A DNA stretch of 39,898 bases, from NCBI GenBank assembly GCA_031552765.1, contig JAVBME010000045.1, positions 1-39,898 of the forward strand, written 5' to 3'. The DNA comes from JAVBME01 sp031552765. Its GTDB lineage: Bacteria; Bacillota; Negativicutes; Acidaminococcales; JAISLQ01. Shown piece by piece: positions 7,195-15,770 of this stretch (the stretch's first letter is position 1; each line of letters begins with the position of its first letter). Both the position numbers and the translations under genes were made by a program. The notes under the pieces were generated by a model. The model searched no databases. It was not told the origin of the DNA and was given only the letters and a program-made list of their open reading frames with translations.

Positions 7195-10170
7195 CTAAAA
7201 ATTTTCGTTTAGTGAGTCTATTTCTAAGACTGCTTTGTCAAAATCAAAAGCTTCTACTAGTTCCAGAATTTTTAGCAGTTGTTGGTTGAATTGATCTTTG
7301 TATTCGTGATTCATGGCTTCTTTTAGTATTTCAATAGCCTGCTCTTCTTCAAACTGTTTTAGAAGTATTTTTACCAGTGAAAGCTTTCGCTTCAAGTCAG
7401 ACAGTTCCCCTTCTTTCGTGCTTTTCGGAACCGCGGTTTCAACATCCATAAAAGGCGCCAGTTTTTCGTAAAAATCCTGCAACCTATTGAGCAAGTCCGG
7501 CAGATACTCCCGGCAAAAGCCCCACTCATCCTCCTTAGCACTCGTCTCCAGGCGCTGCGCCAGTTCCGACATGGCCGTGGCTCCGATGCTGGCCAACGCC
7601 CCTTTAGTCCCATGCACTTCTATGATAAAGGCTCTGCCGTCGCCTTTTTCCAGGAAACCTGCCAGCCGTTCCATGGCCTGCGGTATACGCCGAAAGGTGA
7701 GTTGTATTGCTTTTTCGAAAATATGCTTCATACCGTTTACCAGGCTCAGCGCCATATCCACATCAAGCCCGTCTATCTTTCCGCGCATTTTATCCGCCAG
7801 GGCGCCCGTTTCCGAAGGATGTTCCGGCGCGACTGTGACAAGACTGATTTTTTCCGGCGGCAGCCGCTTCAAAAGAAGATTAGCCAGCAGCTCCCGGTCT
7901 ATTGGCTTGGTCAGATAGTCATCCATCCCGGCCGACAAAAGCGTCTCGCGTACTCCTGTGATGGCGTTCGCAGTAAGGGCGACTACCGTAAGCCTGTCAT
8001 GGCCATACCCCTTTTCCCTCAGCAATCTTGTAGTCTCTACTCCGTCCATTTCCGGCATCATATGATCCATAAATACTATATCGTAATCCTTTTTCTCTAT
8101 CTTCCCGACTGCCTCCATCCCACTCGACGCCGTATCACACTCTATGCCGAAAGACTGCAAAATACCCGAAGCAACACTCAAATTTATTTCGTTATCATCA
8201 ACGACCAGCACCTGCGCATCTGGCGCTTCAAAAACAGCGGCCGCGACGTCCTTACAGACAACGGCGTTTTCATCGCCCGGTAAAAGCGGCAGCGAAATGA
8301 GAAAAGTAGTCCCTGTGCCGTACTCGCTCTCTAGCGTTATCTCGCCGCCCATCATCTCAATGAGGCTTTTAGATATGGACAGCCCCAGGCCGGAGCCGCC
8401 TATCTTGCGGTTATTGCTTGAATCAAGCTGCTGAAAGTCGTCAAAAGTCTTGGCTATATCTTCTTGCTTTATGCCTATACCGCTGTCTTGCACTGAAAAG
8501 AGCAGTCTGTCCGCCGCACAAGAAGCCGTCAGCCTGACATAGCCGTCGTGGGTGAATTTTATAGCGTTACCGATGATATTGACCAGCACTTGCCGTATCC
8601 TTATATCGTCGCTGTAGACGCAGCGAGGTAAATCCGGCGCGATATCCACACTGAAAAACAGGTTCTTTTCTTGCGCCGTATGGGTAAAAACTGATTCCAG
8701 ATTGCCCAGCAGTTCCAAAAGGTCGAAAGATACCGGGACTATTTCCATTCTTCCCGCTTCTATTTTGGAAAAATCCAATATCTCGTTTATAATGCCCAGC
8801 AGCGCCGTGGACGAGATCTTGATGTCTGTGACGGCCTTTTGTATATCTGCGGGCAGTTGTTTCAACAAAAGTATATCGGATATGCCGATGATGGCGTTCA
8901 TCGGCGTTCTTATTTCATGGCTCATATTGGACAAAAAGCGGCTCTTGGCAAGGCTGGCAGCCTCCGCCGCTTCCTTGGCCGTTACCAGTTCTTCGCGAGC
9001 CTGCTTCAAACTTCTTACATCCCGTATATAACCGGCCAGGTTATATACGTTATTATACTTCACACGCACCAGCTTTACTTCCGCCGGGATCAATTCTCCG
9101 TCCAAAGTACAATGCATCCACTCAAATTCAGAAAAGCCATTTTCAAAAGCCTCATTTACCTTTTCCATCGCGACCTCTGAGGTTTTCTTGCCGTTAGGCT
9201 GGTATTCCGGAGACAGCCGGAAGAAATTCTCGCAATATGCTTCCTTGCTCGGCAGGCCAAACAGCTTCAACGCCTCTTTATTACAGTCTACCATGTTAAG
9301 GTTTTCATCCCAAAAGTCGCAAGCCAAAGGCGTCGCATCCAACATTATCTGCGTACGTTCGTCCGCCTCCTTGATACGCTGAATAAAGGCCTTCTGCTCA
9401 GTAAGATCCTTGGTATACGCTACCATCTTCCATGCATCGTTTATCTTGATCAGTGTAAGCGTTACCTTCGCAGGCAGCAATTCGCCGTTGCTCTTTTTAT
9501 ACAACCATTCGAAAGTCAAAAAACCGTCTTCAAACACCTTCTGGCAATACTCCCTGACCAGTTCTTCAGACAGCCGGCCATCCGGCTGGCATTCCGGCAT
9601 AAAGTCAAAAAATCTGCGGCCAAACTCTTCGGCGGTATCCACGCCAAACAAAGCCAGTGTTGCCTTGTTGCAGTACATGAAGTTAAATTTTTCATCCCAC
9701 AGCATAACGGCCAGCGGCGCCGAATCAATTATCGGGCGCAAAAATTTGCTCGACTCGTCCACACCGGCCGTTTGCTCATCCGTTTGCGGCGCCGCCGGCT
9801 GCACATAAGCCAACAGGCAGTTCTCCTTACCATTTTTCATGCGCTGTAACCATACAGTAGAAGGTATGAGCGCACCGTTGGCATTAGTATGCAGCCAACT
9901 GAATCGGGCCGAGCCCAAAGCAAACGCTTCAATAATTTTCTGGCTGGCTTTCTCTGTAGACATCATACCGTCCGGTTGAATAAACGGCGACAGAAAAACA
10001 AAAGAATTGTGCCCGCCCTGCAAACCAAACAAGTCTGCCGCCTGAGAATTAAAATAAATTATATCGTGCAAGCGGTTCAGGCAAAGAGCTGCCAGTGGGC
10101 TCGCATCAAGCAACATCCGTACTTCTTCTGAAAAAGGCATGCTTGCCAGGGCAGATTTACGTTTGCTCAT
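7195..10170 (-). CDS. Hybrid sensor histidine kinase: three PAS, HisKA, HATPase, receiver, HPt
   Basis: Domain order over 991 residues: three PAS-like sensor domains (about 17-125, 143-262, 270-390), HisKA with H418 in NMSHEIRTPMNAI, HATPase (N531 in IIGNAIKF, DSGIGI at 562-567, GSGLGLS at 592-598), receiver (653-770, D702 in FMDHMMPEMDG, K755) and an HPt domain with H853 in EVHGTKGAL. The tail (920-990) is helical and resembles a part of the neighbouring regulator. No membrane helix is seen, so it senses a cytoplasmic signal such as redox state or a small ligand. The kinase can phosphorelay internally (H418, D702, H853) and then to the receiver of the next gene. An AT-rich promoter region lies in 10171-10317. 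Confidence 0.93.
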   Translation of the reverse strand: MSKRKSALASMPFSEEVRMLLDASPLAALCLNRLHDIIYFNSQAADLFGLQGGHNSFVFLSPFIQPDGMMSTEKASQKIIEAFALGSARFSWLHTNANGALIPSTVWLQRMKNGKENCLLAYVQPAAPQTDEQTAGVDESSKFLRPIIDSAPLAVMLWDEKFNFMYCNKATLALFGVDTAEEFGRRFFDFMPECQPDGRLSEELVREYCQKVFEDGFLTFEWLYKKSNGELLPAKVTLTLIKINDAWKMVAYTKDLTEQKAFIQRIKEADERTQIMLDATPLACDFWDENLNMVDCNKEALKLFGLPSKEAYCENFFRLSPEYQPNGKKTSEVAMEKVNEAFENGFSEFEWMHCTLDGELIPAEVKLVRVKYNNVYNLAGYIRDVRSLKQAREELVTAKEAAEAASLAKSRFLSNMSHEIRTPMNAIIGISDILLLKQLPADIQKAVTDIKISSTALLGIINEILDFSKIEAGRMEIVPVSFDLLELLGNLESVFTHTAQEKNLFFSVDIAPDLPRCVYSDDIRIRQVLVNIIGNAIKFTHDGYVRLTASCAADRLLFSVQDSGIGIKQEDIAKTFDDFQQLDSSNNRKIGGSGLGLSISKSLIEMMGGEITLESEYGTGTTFLISLPLLPGDENAVVCKDVAAAVFEAPDAQVLVVDDNEINLSVASGILQSFGIECDTASSGMEAVGKIEKKDYDIVFMDHMMPEMDGVETTRLLREKGYGHDRLTVVALTANAITGVRETLLSAGMDDYLTKPIDRELLANLLLKRLPPEKISLVTVAPEHPSETGALADKMRGKIDGLDVDMALSLVNGMKHIFEKAIQLTFRRIPQAMERLAGFLEKGDGRAFIIEVHGTKGALASIGATAMSELAQRLETSAKEDEWGFCREYLPDLLNRLQDFYEKLAPFMDVETAVPKSTKEGELSDLKRKLSLVKILLKQFEEEQAIEILKEAMNHEYKDQFNQQLLKILELVEAFDFDKAVLEIDSLNENF

Positions 10171-10317
10171 TTTATCAGTCCTTAGTGTAATAATATAATA
10201 TCTAAAAATATTATCGAATATATTTTATATAAATATTATAACAATACAACACAGATAAAACTATTTATAATAATAAAAATATATTAATGCAAATGATAAA
10301 CAGCCCTTTACTACCAC

Positions 10318-10977
10318 TCACAGCAGCTTCATCCCATTGGATACGATGGAGAATTTCACGCCCAAAAATTCCGCCGCATTGCGGCACATGACCATCCTGG
10401 TGATAAAGAGTTCAAAATAGTTCATGATAGAACAGATTTCGGTATCTATAGCCACGACAAATTCGATCAGTTTTGCTTCTTTATTTACTACCAGCTCAGA
10501 TTTTATGACCGAGTAGTTAACGCGGTCGTGTTCATCAAAGTTTTGCGGGTCTTGTTCCCGCACCCTGCTGCGCCGGACATCTGTCTTGTCGGCTATGATG
10601 AGGGCGGCCGCTACAGGGGTGACGGCCAGGCCGCAGCCTTCGTCGTGGTTGCCGATAGCGCTCATGATTACCGCCGTTTCGGCGGGCGGCATGCCGAGAG
10701 AACTCAATATCTGAAAGGCCATGACCGCGCCGGACTGCGAGTGGCATTCCCTATTGACCACGTTGCCGATGTCGTGCATATAGCCGGCGATCTTGGCCAG
10801 CTCGGCCTCTCTTTCGCTATAGCCAAGTTTAGCCAGTATCTCGGCGGCATTCACCGCCACTATCGTCGCATGGGCCTGGGAGTGGTCTGTATAGCCCAAA
10901 ACGGCCAACGTGGCGGCCGCATGCTCGATATAGGCGTTTACACAACTGTTTTCCTTTATGTCGGCAAAAGTTAGCAA
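10318..10977 (-). CDS. HD-domain phosphohydrolase
   Basis: The metal-binding HD series is visible: H36 in DHSQAH, H68-D69 in GYMHDIGN, H111 in GNHDEG and D130 in IADKTDV. Members hydrolyse nucleotides or other phosphate esters; the substrate cannot be read here. The C-terminal third (from about residue 140) is a separate alpha/beta part ending without a known output domain. The TTG at 10977 is taken as start because GGAGGT lies 6-7 bases before it. It stands alone: 168 bases separate it from dedA upstream and 147 from the kinase downstream. Confidence 0.85.
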   Translation of the reverse strand: MLTFADIKENSCVNAYIEHAAATLAVLGYTDHSQAHATIVAVNAAEILAKLGYSEREAELAKIAGYMHDIGNVVNRECHSQSGAVMAFQILSSLGMPPAETAVIMSAIGNHDEGCGLAVTPVAAALIIADKTDVRRSRVREQDPQNFDEHDRVNYSVIKSELVVNKEAKLIEFVVAIDTEICSIMNYFELFITRMVMCRNAAEFLGVKFSIVSNGMKLL

Positions 10978-11145
10978 AATACTACCTCCTCAAATTATCC
11001 GCCCGATTTTTATCATTATGGCGTACATATAATGTGTTGTGCATCTTTATGATATTATGCCCGTAAAACTCAGTCCAGCCAATTGCTCTTCAAATAGCCG
11101 CGCGCAAAGCCGGACTGCCTTGTGCGCTATGCTTTGCCGGGCTTA

Positions 11146-11793
11146 TCATTTTTTCCTTGCGCAGTATGCTGAGTACAGCCTGGCGATGACTACCGGCAGG
11201 AAAGATACCAAAAGGATGCCCACGATGACCAGAGACAGGTGCTCTTTAACCAGCGGCTGCTGGCCGAAAAAGTAGCCGGCAAATAAAAATACCAGCACCC
11301 AGAAAAGCGAACCGATGAAGTTATAGAGGAAAAATTCCCCAAAACACATGCCGGCCATCCCTGTGCTAAAAGGCGCTATAGTACGTATGACCGGCATAAA
11401 GCGGCTGAATACCAAAAACATACCTCCATAACGCTCAAAAAAACCAGTAGCCGCATTGATATTTTCTCTTTTTATGAATATCTGCCATTTACCTTCACAG
11501 ATTTTTTTCCCGACAAAACGGCCTATTGTGTAGTTGGCGACATTCCCCAGCACCGCCGCCCCTAAAAAAAGAAAAAACAGCCCCGCAATACCGGCATGAC
11601 CAAGCGCGGCCACCGCCCCGGCAGTAAAAAGAAGCGAATCGCCCGGCAGGAATGGCGCCACTACCAGCCCGGTCTCGCAAAAAACCAATATGAACAGCAC
11701 GATGTAGACAGCCAGCCCATATTCCTGGAAGAGTCCGGCCATGTGAATATCTAGATTACCTAAAATATCAAAAAACCATTGGATGGGTTCCAC
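11146..11793 (-). CDS. DedA-family (VTT domain) membrane protein
   Basis: A 215-residue protein of normal DedA length. It has the family core VFCETGLVVAPFLPGDSLLF (residues 38-57), the helix GNVANYTIGRFVG and the motif FSRFMPVIRTIAPFSTGMAG with the conserved F-x-R-x-x-P and Arg residues. DedA proteins act in the inner membrane as putative proton-coupled lipid-carrier flippases or scramblases. The GTG at 11793 is preceded by GGGAGGACAAAG. An imperfect inverted repeat just after the stop (AAGCCGG / CCGGGCTT, about 11107-11143) may be its terminator. Confidence 0.92.
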   Translation of the reverse strand: MEPIQWFFDILGNLDIHMAGLFQEYGLAVYIVLFILVFCETGLVVAPFLPGDSLLFTAGAVAALGHAGIAGLFFLFLGAAVLGNVANYTIGRFVGKKICEGKWQIFIKRENINAATGFFERYGGMFLVFSRFMPVIRTIAPFSTGMAGMCFGEFFLYNFIGSLFWVLVFLFAGYFFGQQPLVKEHLSLVIVGILLVSFLPVVIARLYSAYCARKK

Positions 11794-11890
11794 CTTTGTC
11801 CTCCCTCAAAACCCCTTTCTTTTATATTACTAAAGCCCGGAGTTTTAGGCAAATGGATAAGGCAAACGAAGGCAGTCTGTGAGGCGAATA

Positions 11891-11944
11891 AAGATCCCTC
11901 CCCTTGGGAATTGCTTTTGGCAATGCCCAAGAAGGAGGAATCTT
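11891..11944. terminator. Long imperfect hairpin after the receptor gene (terminator or structured RNA)
   Basis: The segment folds into a 54-base hairpin made of four 5-bp blocks (AAGAT/ATCTT, CCTCC/GGAGG, TTGGG/CCCAA, ATTGC/GCAAT) separated by single mismatches and a small bulge, with a 5-base loop. On the minus strand it is followed by TTTATTC. It lies about 50 bases after the receptor stop, so it may terminate that transcript, but the T-run is weak and the regular block pattern is unusual. Confidence 0.5.
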
Positions 11945-11996
11945 AAGAGTCAATGGGTATTAATCTAAGTATAAGGGCTTTAACTTCTAGAAGCGT

Positions 11997-13943
11997 TTAA
12001 AAGTTATAGCGGTAGCCTATTTCAAAGTTCCTGCCCATCTGGTAGAAGGAAGATGTATTGGCTGTGTTGGTAGTTATGCCGTCACGGTTTAGAAGGTTGT
12101 CGATATTGCAGTAAAATTCATGGTGCTGGGCCGGTTTGTAGGCAATGCGCATGCCGGTGGCAATGAGTGGCTCCGGTTCGCGTTCCGTCCGGCCGGTTAT
12201 TACGCCGTTAGTGTAGTTGTAGGCTACTATTTTCCTGTCGCCCATGTAACTACCATACAGGCTGGCCGCCCATTTATCCTTGTTGTAATTGAGGCCGAAA
12301 TTAAACTGCAAGCGCCCATACTGCCTTTCCCAAGGCATTACGTTGCCGGCGGCGTCCATTTCTTTATACTGCGGGTCGGAAAGCACCGCGCCCAGCGTGA
12401 CGTCAAAGCCATTTTTCAGCGCCAGACCGTAAGATATCTCGAGGCCGGTGTTGCGCCGGTCTTCATTGGTATAAGTGGTGTCGACGTTACCGCCCATGAC
12501 GGTCTGCGGCGAGATATAGTTTTTGATGTCGAGGTTGAAAACAGCCACTCGCCAGGAGTGTATGCCTTTGGTGTGTTTCATGCCTATTTCATATTGGTAG
12601 CCTGTCTGCGGTTTGATATTGGGGTTGCCCACTATCGAGCCGCTGCCGTACATCTGGGTAAGGGTCGGCATGATGAAGGTCTTGGCCGCGCTGGCATAAA
12701 AGCTGGTATTGGCGTTGGCTTTATAGAGAAACTGTACCTGCGGCGAGAAGTTGCTAAAATTATGATCATTGTCCGCGCCGCCGGTCCAAGTCTCGCGCGC
12801 TCCGAGGATCATTTCCCACCTGTCGTTAAAGGGGACTTCCCACTGCGCGAACAAGGCGTAATCCATGCGGTCACGGTCTACCAGCGGGTTGTTGGCGTTG
12901 CTGCGGCTGGCGGTATATTCTCTTTGCGCATTGCCGCCGACTGTCAGTTTGCCTTTTGGCAGATCAAAAGCCTGCTGGATGTCCAGCCCGGCCATGCTGT
13001 CTTTGTTGGTGCTTTGCGACCCTTTTGCGCCGCTGGCGGTTATCGCCTGGTTGTAGATGGTGCGGTAATTGTAGAAAAGGTTGCCTTTGAAACCTTTGTT
13101 TTCATATTTCATGTTCATTAAGTTCTGGTAGGCGTCGTAGTCGTTTTTGCCGGAGATTGTGCCGTTGGAAAACCTTTCCGACGATCGCAGGTAGCGGTTA
13201 CGGGCGTATACCTGGCTGATGCTCAGGTGGTCGTTGAATTTATAATTCCAGGTGTACATGTCTTTATCGCTTTTTATCAGATTATACCAGATGTTGCTGG
13301 TATAGCTCTCGCCATAGTGGTCGACATTGGCCATATGGCTGTTCTGATAGGCAAAGCCCAGCTTGCCCTCTTGCCAGCTCATGCCGGCGTCGCGCTTTTC
13401 ATAGTTGCCAAAAGAGGCAAATACTGTTTTATCCATTTTGTCTTTGGTTATGATGTTTATCACGCCGCCTGTGGCATCCGAGCCATAGAGCACCGAGCCG
13501 GTTCCTTTTACAATCTCGATGCGCTCTATGCCGACGATGGGCATGTTTTCTATGCTATAGCCGCCCCTGAGGTTGATGGGCACGCCGTTTATCATGACGA
13601 GCGTCCCCCTGTCCTGGCCGCGGATGACCACTTTGCTGGTCATAGTGGACATGGACTGGCCGGCCGGCCCCTGCGAATGGTAGACTATGCCCTCGGCGTA
13701 TTTTAACGCTTCAATGACTGTAGTGGCGCCTGTGGCCTCCAGTTCCTTACCTGTGTAAACATTGACGGTCGCCGGTATATCAAGGTCTCTTTTGGCGCTT
13801 CTTGTCGCGGTTACCGATACCGGGTCGAGAGAAAATTCTTCCATTTCTTCAGCGCTGGCCGGTGAGGCCAGCAACAGCGCCGCCACTCCCGCCGCCATTA
13901 TTTTACCTTTCAACCGTTGTTTCTTCCTGTTGTTAACCTGCAT
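11997..13943 (-). CDS. TonB-dependent outer membrane receptor
   Basis: A Sec signal peptide (basic MQVNNRKKQRLKGK, hydrophobic core, cleavage after ASPASA) leads to a TonB box-like DPVSVTATR. The plug domain follows (about residues 45-165, with VVIRGQDRGTLVMINGVP, IERIEIVKGTGSVLYGSDA and GGVINIITK). The rest is a beta barrel ending in Phe (GYRYNF), as expected for barrel assembly. A PTLTQMYG ... NPNIKPQTG region corresponds in place to the FRAP/NPNL segment of haem receptors, but similar sequences occur in cobalamin and siderophore receptors. The ATG at 13943 is preferred over a GTG at 13955 because the AAGGGG site abuts the latter. The gene follows the tonB-flavodoxin end of the iron/haem operon after a terminator, so it probably has its own promoter. 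Confidence 0.93.
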   Translation of the reverse strand: MQVNNRKKQRLKGKIMAAGVAALLLASPASAEEMEEFSLDPVSVTATRSAKRDLDIPATVNVYTGKELEATGATTVIEALKYAEGIVYHSQGPAGQSMSTMTSKVVIRGQDRGTLVMINGVPINLRGGYSIENMPIVGIERIEIVKGTGSVLYGSDATGGVINIITKDKMDKTVFASFGNYEKRDAGMSWQEGKLGFAYQNSHMANVDHYGESYTSNIWYNLIKSDKDMYTWNYKFNDHLSISQVYARNRYLRSSERFSNGTISGKNDYDAYQNLMNMKYENKGFKGNLFYNYRTIYNQAITASGAKGSQSTNKDSMAGLDIQQAFDLPKGKLTVGGNAQREYTASRSNANNPLVDRDRMDYALFAQWEVPFNDRWEMILGARETWTGGADNDHNFSNFSPQVQFLYKANANTSFYASAAKTFIMPTLTQMYGSGSIVGNPNIKPQTGYQYEIGMKHTKGIHSWRVAVFNLDIKNYISPQTVMGGNVDTTYTNEDRRNTGLEISYGLALKNGFDVTLGAVLSDPQYKEMDAAGNVMPWERQYGRLQFNFGLNYNKDKWAASLYGSYMGDRKIVAYNYTNGVITGRTEREPEPLIATGMRIAYKPAQHHEFYCNIDNLLNRDGITTNTANTSSFYQMGRNFEIGYRYNF

Positions 13944-14012
13944 GCGTTTGTACACCCCTTCATGATATTTTCTATTTTTGCAAATAATTAGCCCCAGCTA
14001 ACTATATTGTGT

Positions 14013-14044
14013 AAAAAAACAGCCCCAGGCCGAGCCCATGGCTG
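14013..14044 (-). terminator. Intrinsic terminator after the flavodoxin gene
   Basis: On the minus strand CAGCC ... GGCTG (14020-14044, with inner GG/CC pairs) is followed by seven T. A second perfect hairpin, ATGGCTGC-TT-GCAGCCAT at 14038-14055, overlaps its base. It separates the haem operon from the receptor gene. Confidence 0.7.
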
Positions 14045-14055
14045 CTTGCAGCCAT

Positions 14056-14559
14056 CTATAAAGCAATGCGCAGCGCCGCCTGCGCCCGTGCGCAGTCCGC
14101 CTCATCCGGATGGGTAGATGCATGCTGCCAACGCTTGAGCCGTTCGGGCGTCGGGGCGTGTGGGTGGTCGGGCGGGCGTTTTAGTCCGCGCTCTATCACT
14201 TCTTTCGATAGTTTGCCCTGGCAGATGAAGCGGCCGAGAAGCTTACAGCTGCTATCGAGGAGGGCGGCGCCGTTATTGAGGCAGCGTTCAGCAGCCGGGC
14301 TGTCCGGGTAAGCGCCCAGTGTCGCGAAAATGAATACCTGGGCATTCTTCATCTCTTTCATGTAAGCCATGGCTTTCAGGTCAGCAGTGCCCCTGTCCGC
14401 CCAATACCCTACCGCCACTTTTTCATAACCGTCGGCCGACGGCGCCGCCTCCACCGGAAATATCTCGCTGCCTTCAGGCAAAACGGCGTATATCGCTTCG
14501 GCGATCATTTTTGTGTTGCCGGTCAGGCTGGAATATACCACTAACCAAGGTTTTTTCAT
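14056..14559 (-). CDS. Flavodoxin-family protein, likely electron donor to the haem-degrading radical SAM enzyme
   Basis: A 167-residue protein with the FMN phosphate loop SSLTGNTKMIAEA at residues 10-22, then VAVGYWADRGTADLKA and FIFATLGAYPDS, which correspond to the other two flavin loops. The C-terminal 40 residues (PPDHPHAPTPERLK onward) form a helical extension. In the Fusobacterium hmu locus a flavodoxin (HmuF) supplies electrons to the haem-degrading radical SAM enzyme HmuW; the gene here occupies the equivalent place at the end of the operon. The ATG is preceded by GAGGGGTG that overlaps the tonB stop region. The electron-donor role is inferred from that parallel. Confidence 0.85.
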   Translation of the reverse strand: MKKPWLVVYSSLTGNTKMIAEAIYAVLPEGSEIFPVEAAPSADGYEKVAVGYWADRGTADLKAMAYMKEMKNAQVFIFATLGAYPDSPAAERCLNNGAALLDSSCKLLGRFICQGKLSKEVIERGLKRPPDHPHAPTPERLKRWQHASTHPDEADCARAQAALRIAL

Positions 14560-14572
14560 TTATAAACACCCC

Positions 14573-15358
14573 TCATTTTAAGTTAAAATCCACTGTTTGT
14601 TTTGTAGCGCATGCCATCGGCTGCCCTAGCATGTCCCGCGCCGCACTGAACCTGATTTTTTGCGCGTAATTTAGCGCCTCCTGGTCTAAAATAGCCGAAC
14701 CGCTGGACTTTGTTATGGAAACGCCCCCGATACTGCCGTCTGCATTTACTACTACCCTCACTATTGCCGTACCGGAAATATTATTGCGCCGGGCTTCTTC
14801 CGGGTAGTTGAGCCTGGGCTCGTTGAGCGGACGGGGCGGTACTTTGACCCCGCCTTTCCCGCTGCCCACGCCGCCTCCCTGGCCGCTGCCATGGCCGCCG
14901 CCCGAACCGCTGCCCGTACCTGGGCCCTGGCCTCTCCCGATACCGTCGCCGCTGCCGGCGCCGTAACCGCCTCCCGTTCCGCTATTAGGCCCGTCCATGT
15001 CCGTGCCGTGCGGCACTTTTACCGGACCGCTTTTAGGCCGTTCTTTGTCCGTATTTTTATCGGCTATCGCGTCAGGGTCGGACAGATTTTGCTCGCGGTC
15101 CGCCTGCTGCACATTATCCGGCCGGCTGGACATGGTTTCCAGCCGGCTGGCATCGACTTCCGTGACATTGGGCCTTGGCCCGCCGCCGCCTCCACCACCG
15201 CCGCCAACTTCCGCCACCACATCTATCTCTACGACGCCCGGCGGGGTTGTAGGCGTCAATGCGCCGCTCGCGACGGCAAAGGCTATAAAGAAAAACATTG
15301 CCGCATGGAAAAACAGCGAAGAAAAAAGCCCTTTCTTCCAGCGCCCCTTGCTATCCAT
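14573..15358 (-). CDS. tonB: TonB energy transducer with glycine-rich periplasmic linker
   Basis: Residues 15-40 form the N-terminal membrane anchor. The C-terminal 85 residues are a TonB domain with LNYPEEARRNNISGTAIV, VVNADGSIGGVSI and SGSAILDQEALNYAQKIRF. The linker is not the usual Pro-rich (EP/KP) rod: it has a run of nine Gly at about residues 52-60 and a Gly/Ser repeat of some 50 residues at about 125-175. The ATG at 15358 overlaps the exbD stop by 8 bases and is preferred over an ATG 11 codons upstream. It works with the adjacent exbB and exbD products to energise the receptor. Confidence 0.92.
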   Translation of the reverse strand: MDSKGRWKKGLFSSLFFHAAMFFFIAFAVASGALTPTTPPGVVEIDVVAEVGGGGGGGGGPRPNVTEVDASRLETMSSRPDNVQQADREQNLSDPDAIADKNTDKERPKSGPVKVPHGTDMDGPNSGTGGGYGAGSGDGIGRGQGPGTGSGSGGGHGSGQGGGVGSGKGGVKVPPRPLNEPRLNYPEEARRNNISGTAIVRVVVNADGSIGGVSITKSSGSAILDQEALNYAQKIRFSAARDMLGQPMACATKQTVDFNLK

Positions 15359-15770
15359 CGCCCTGTACCGCCTTGTCCGTAGCCAGGCCAAATCTTGTGA
15401 CGCCCGCCTTTTTAAAGCCGTCCATCAGCGCTATGACCTTGCCGTAATCCACGTCTTTGTCCGCTCTGATGATGATCGCCATCTGGGGCTTGGCTTTGCT
15501 TTCAGCCTGCGCCTGGCGGAGCAGGCCGCCAATTTCAGCCTGTTTGTCTTCAAGGTATAAAGTGCCGTCTTTTTTCATGGTGACGACAAAATTATTGGTC
15601 ATGTCGACAGCCGCGTGTTGAGCCTGGGGCAGCTTTACCGGCAGGCTTTTTTGTTCCACCATATAGAGCGTGCCCAGCATGAAAAACACCAACAAAAAAA
15701 ACATTATGTCAATCATGGGTATTATCATCAGCTCCGGCGGCTGGAACTCCCTCCGGTCGCGCAGTTTCAT
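15351..15770 (-). CDS. exbD: Biopolymer transport protein ExbD
   Basis: A 139-residue protein with one membrane helix at about 15-37 (MIIPMIDIMFFLLVFFMLGT), where D22 (in MIDIMF) is the conserved proton-path Asp of ExbD/TolR. The periplasmic domain has the usual MKKDGTLYL and IIIRADKDVDYGKVIALMD segments. Start and stop overlap exbB (ATGA) and tonB, as expected in a tightly coupled complex. Confidence 0.95.
   Translation of the reverse strand: MKLRDRREFQPPELMIIPMIDIMFFLLVFFMLGTLYMVEQKSLPVKLPQAQHAAVDMTNNFVVTMKKDGTLYLEDKQAEIGGLLRQAQAESKAKPQMAIIIRADKDVDYGKVIALMDGFKKAGVTRFGLATDKAVQGDG

Noticed and set aside
15181..15210. Poly-glycine stretch in tonB as a frameshift or sequencing error
   Set aside because: The frame is open on both sides and both the membrane anchor and the TonB domain are in the same frame, so the glycine run is part of the protein.
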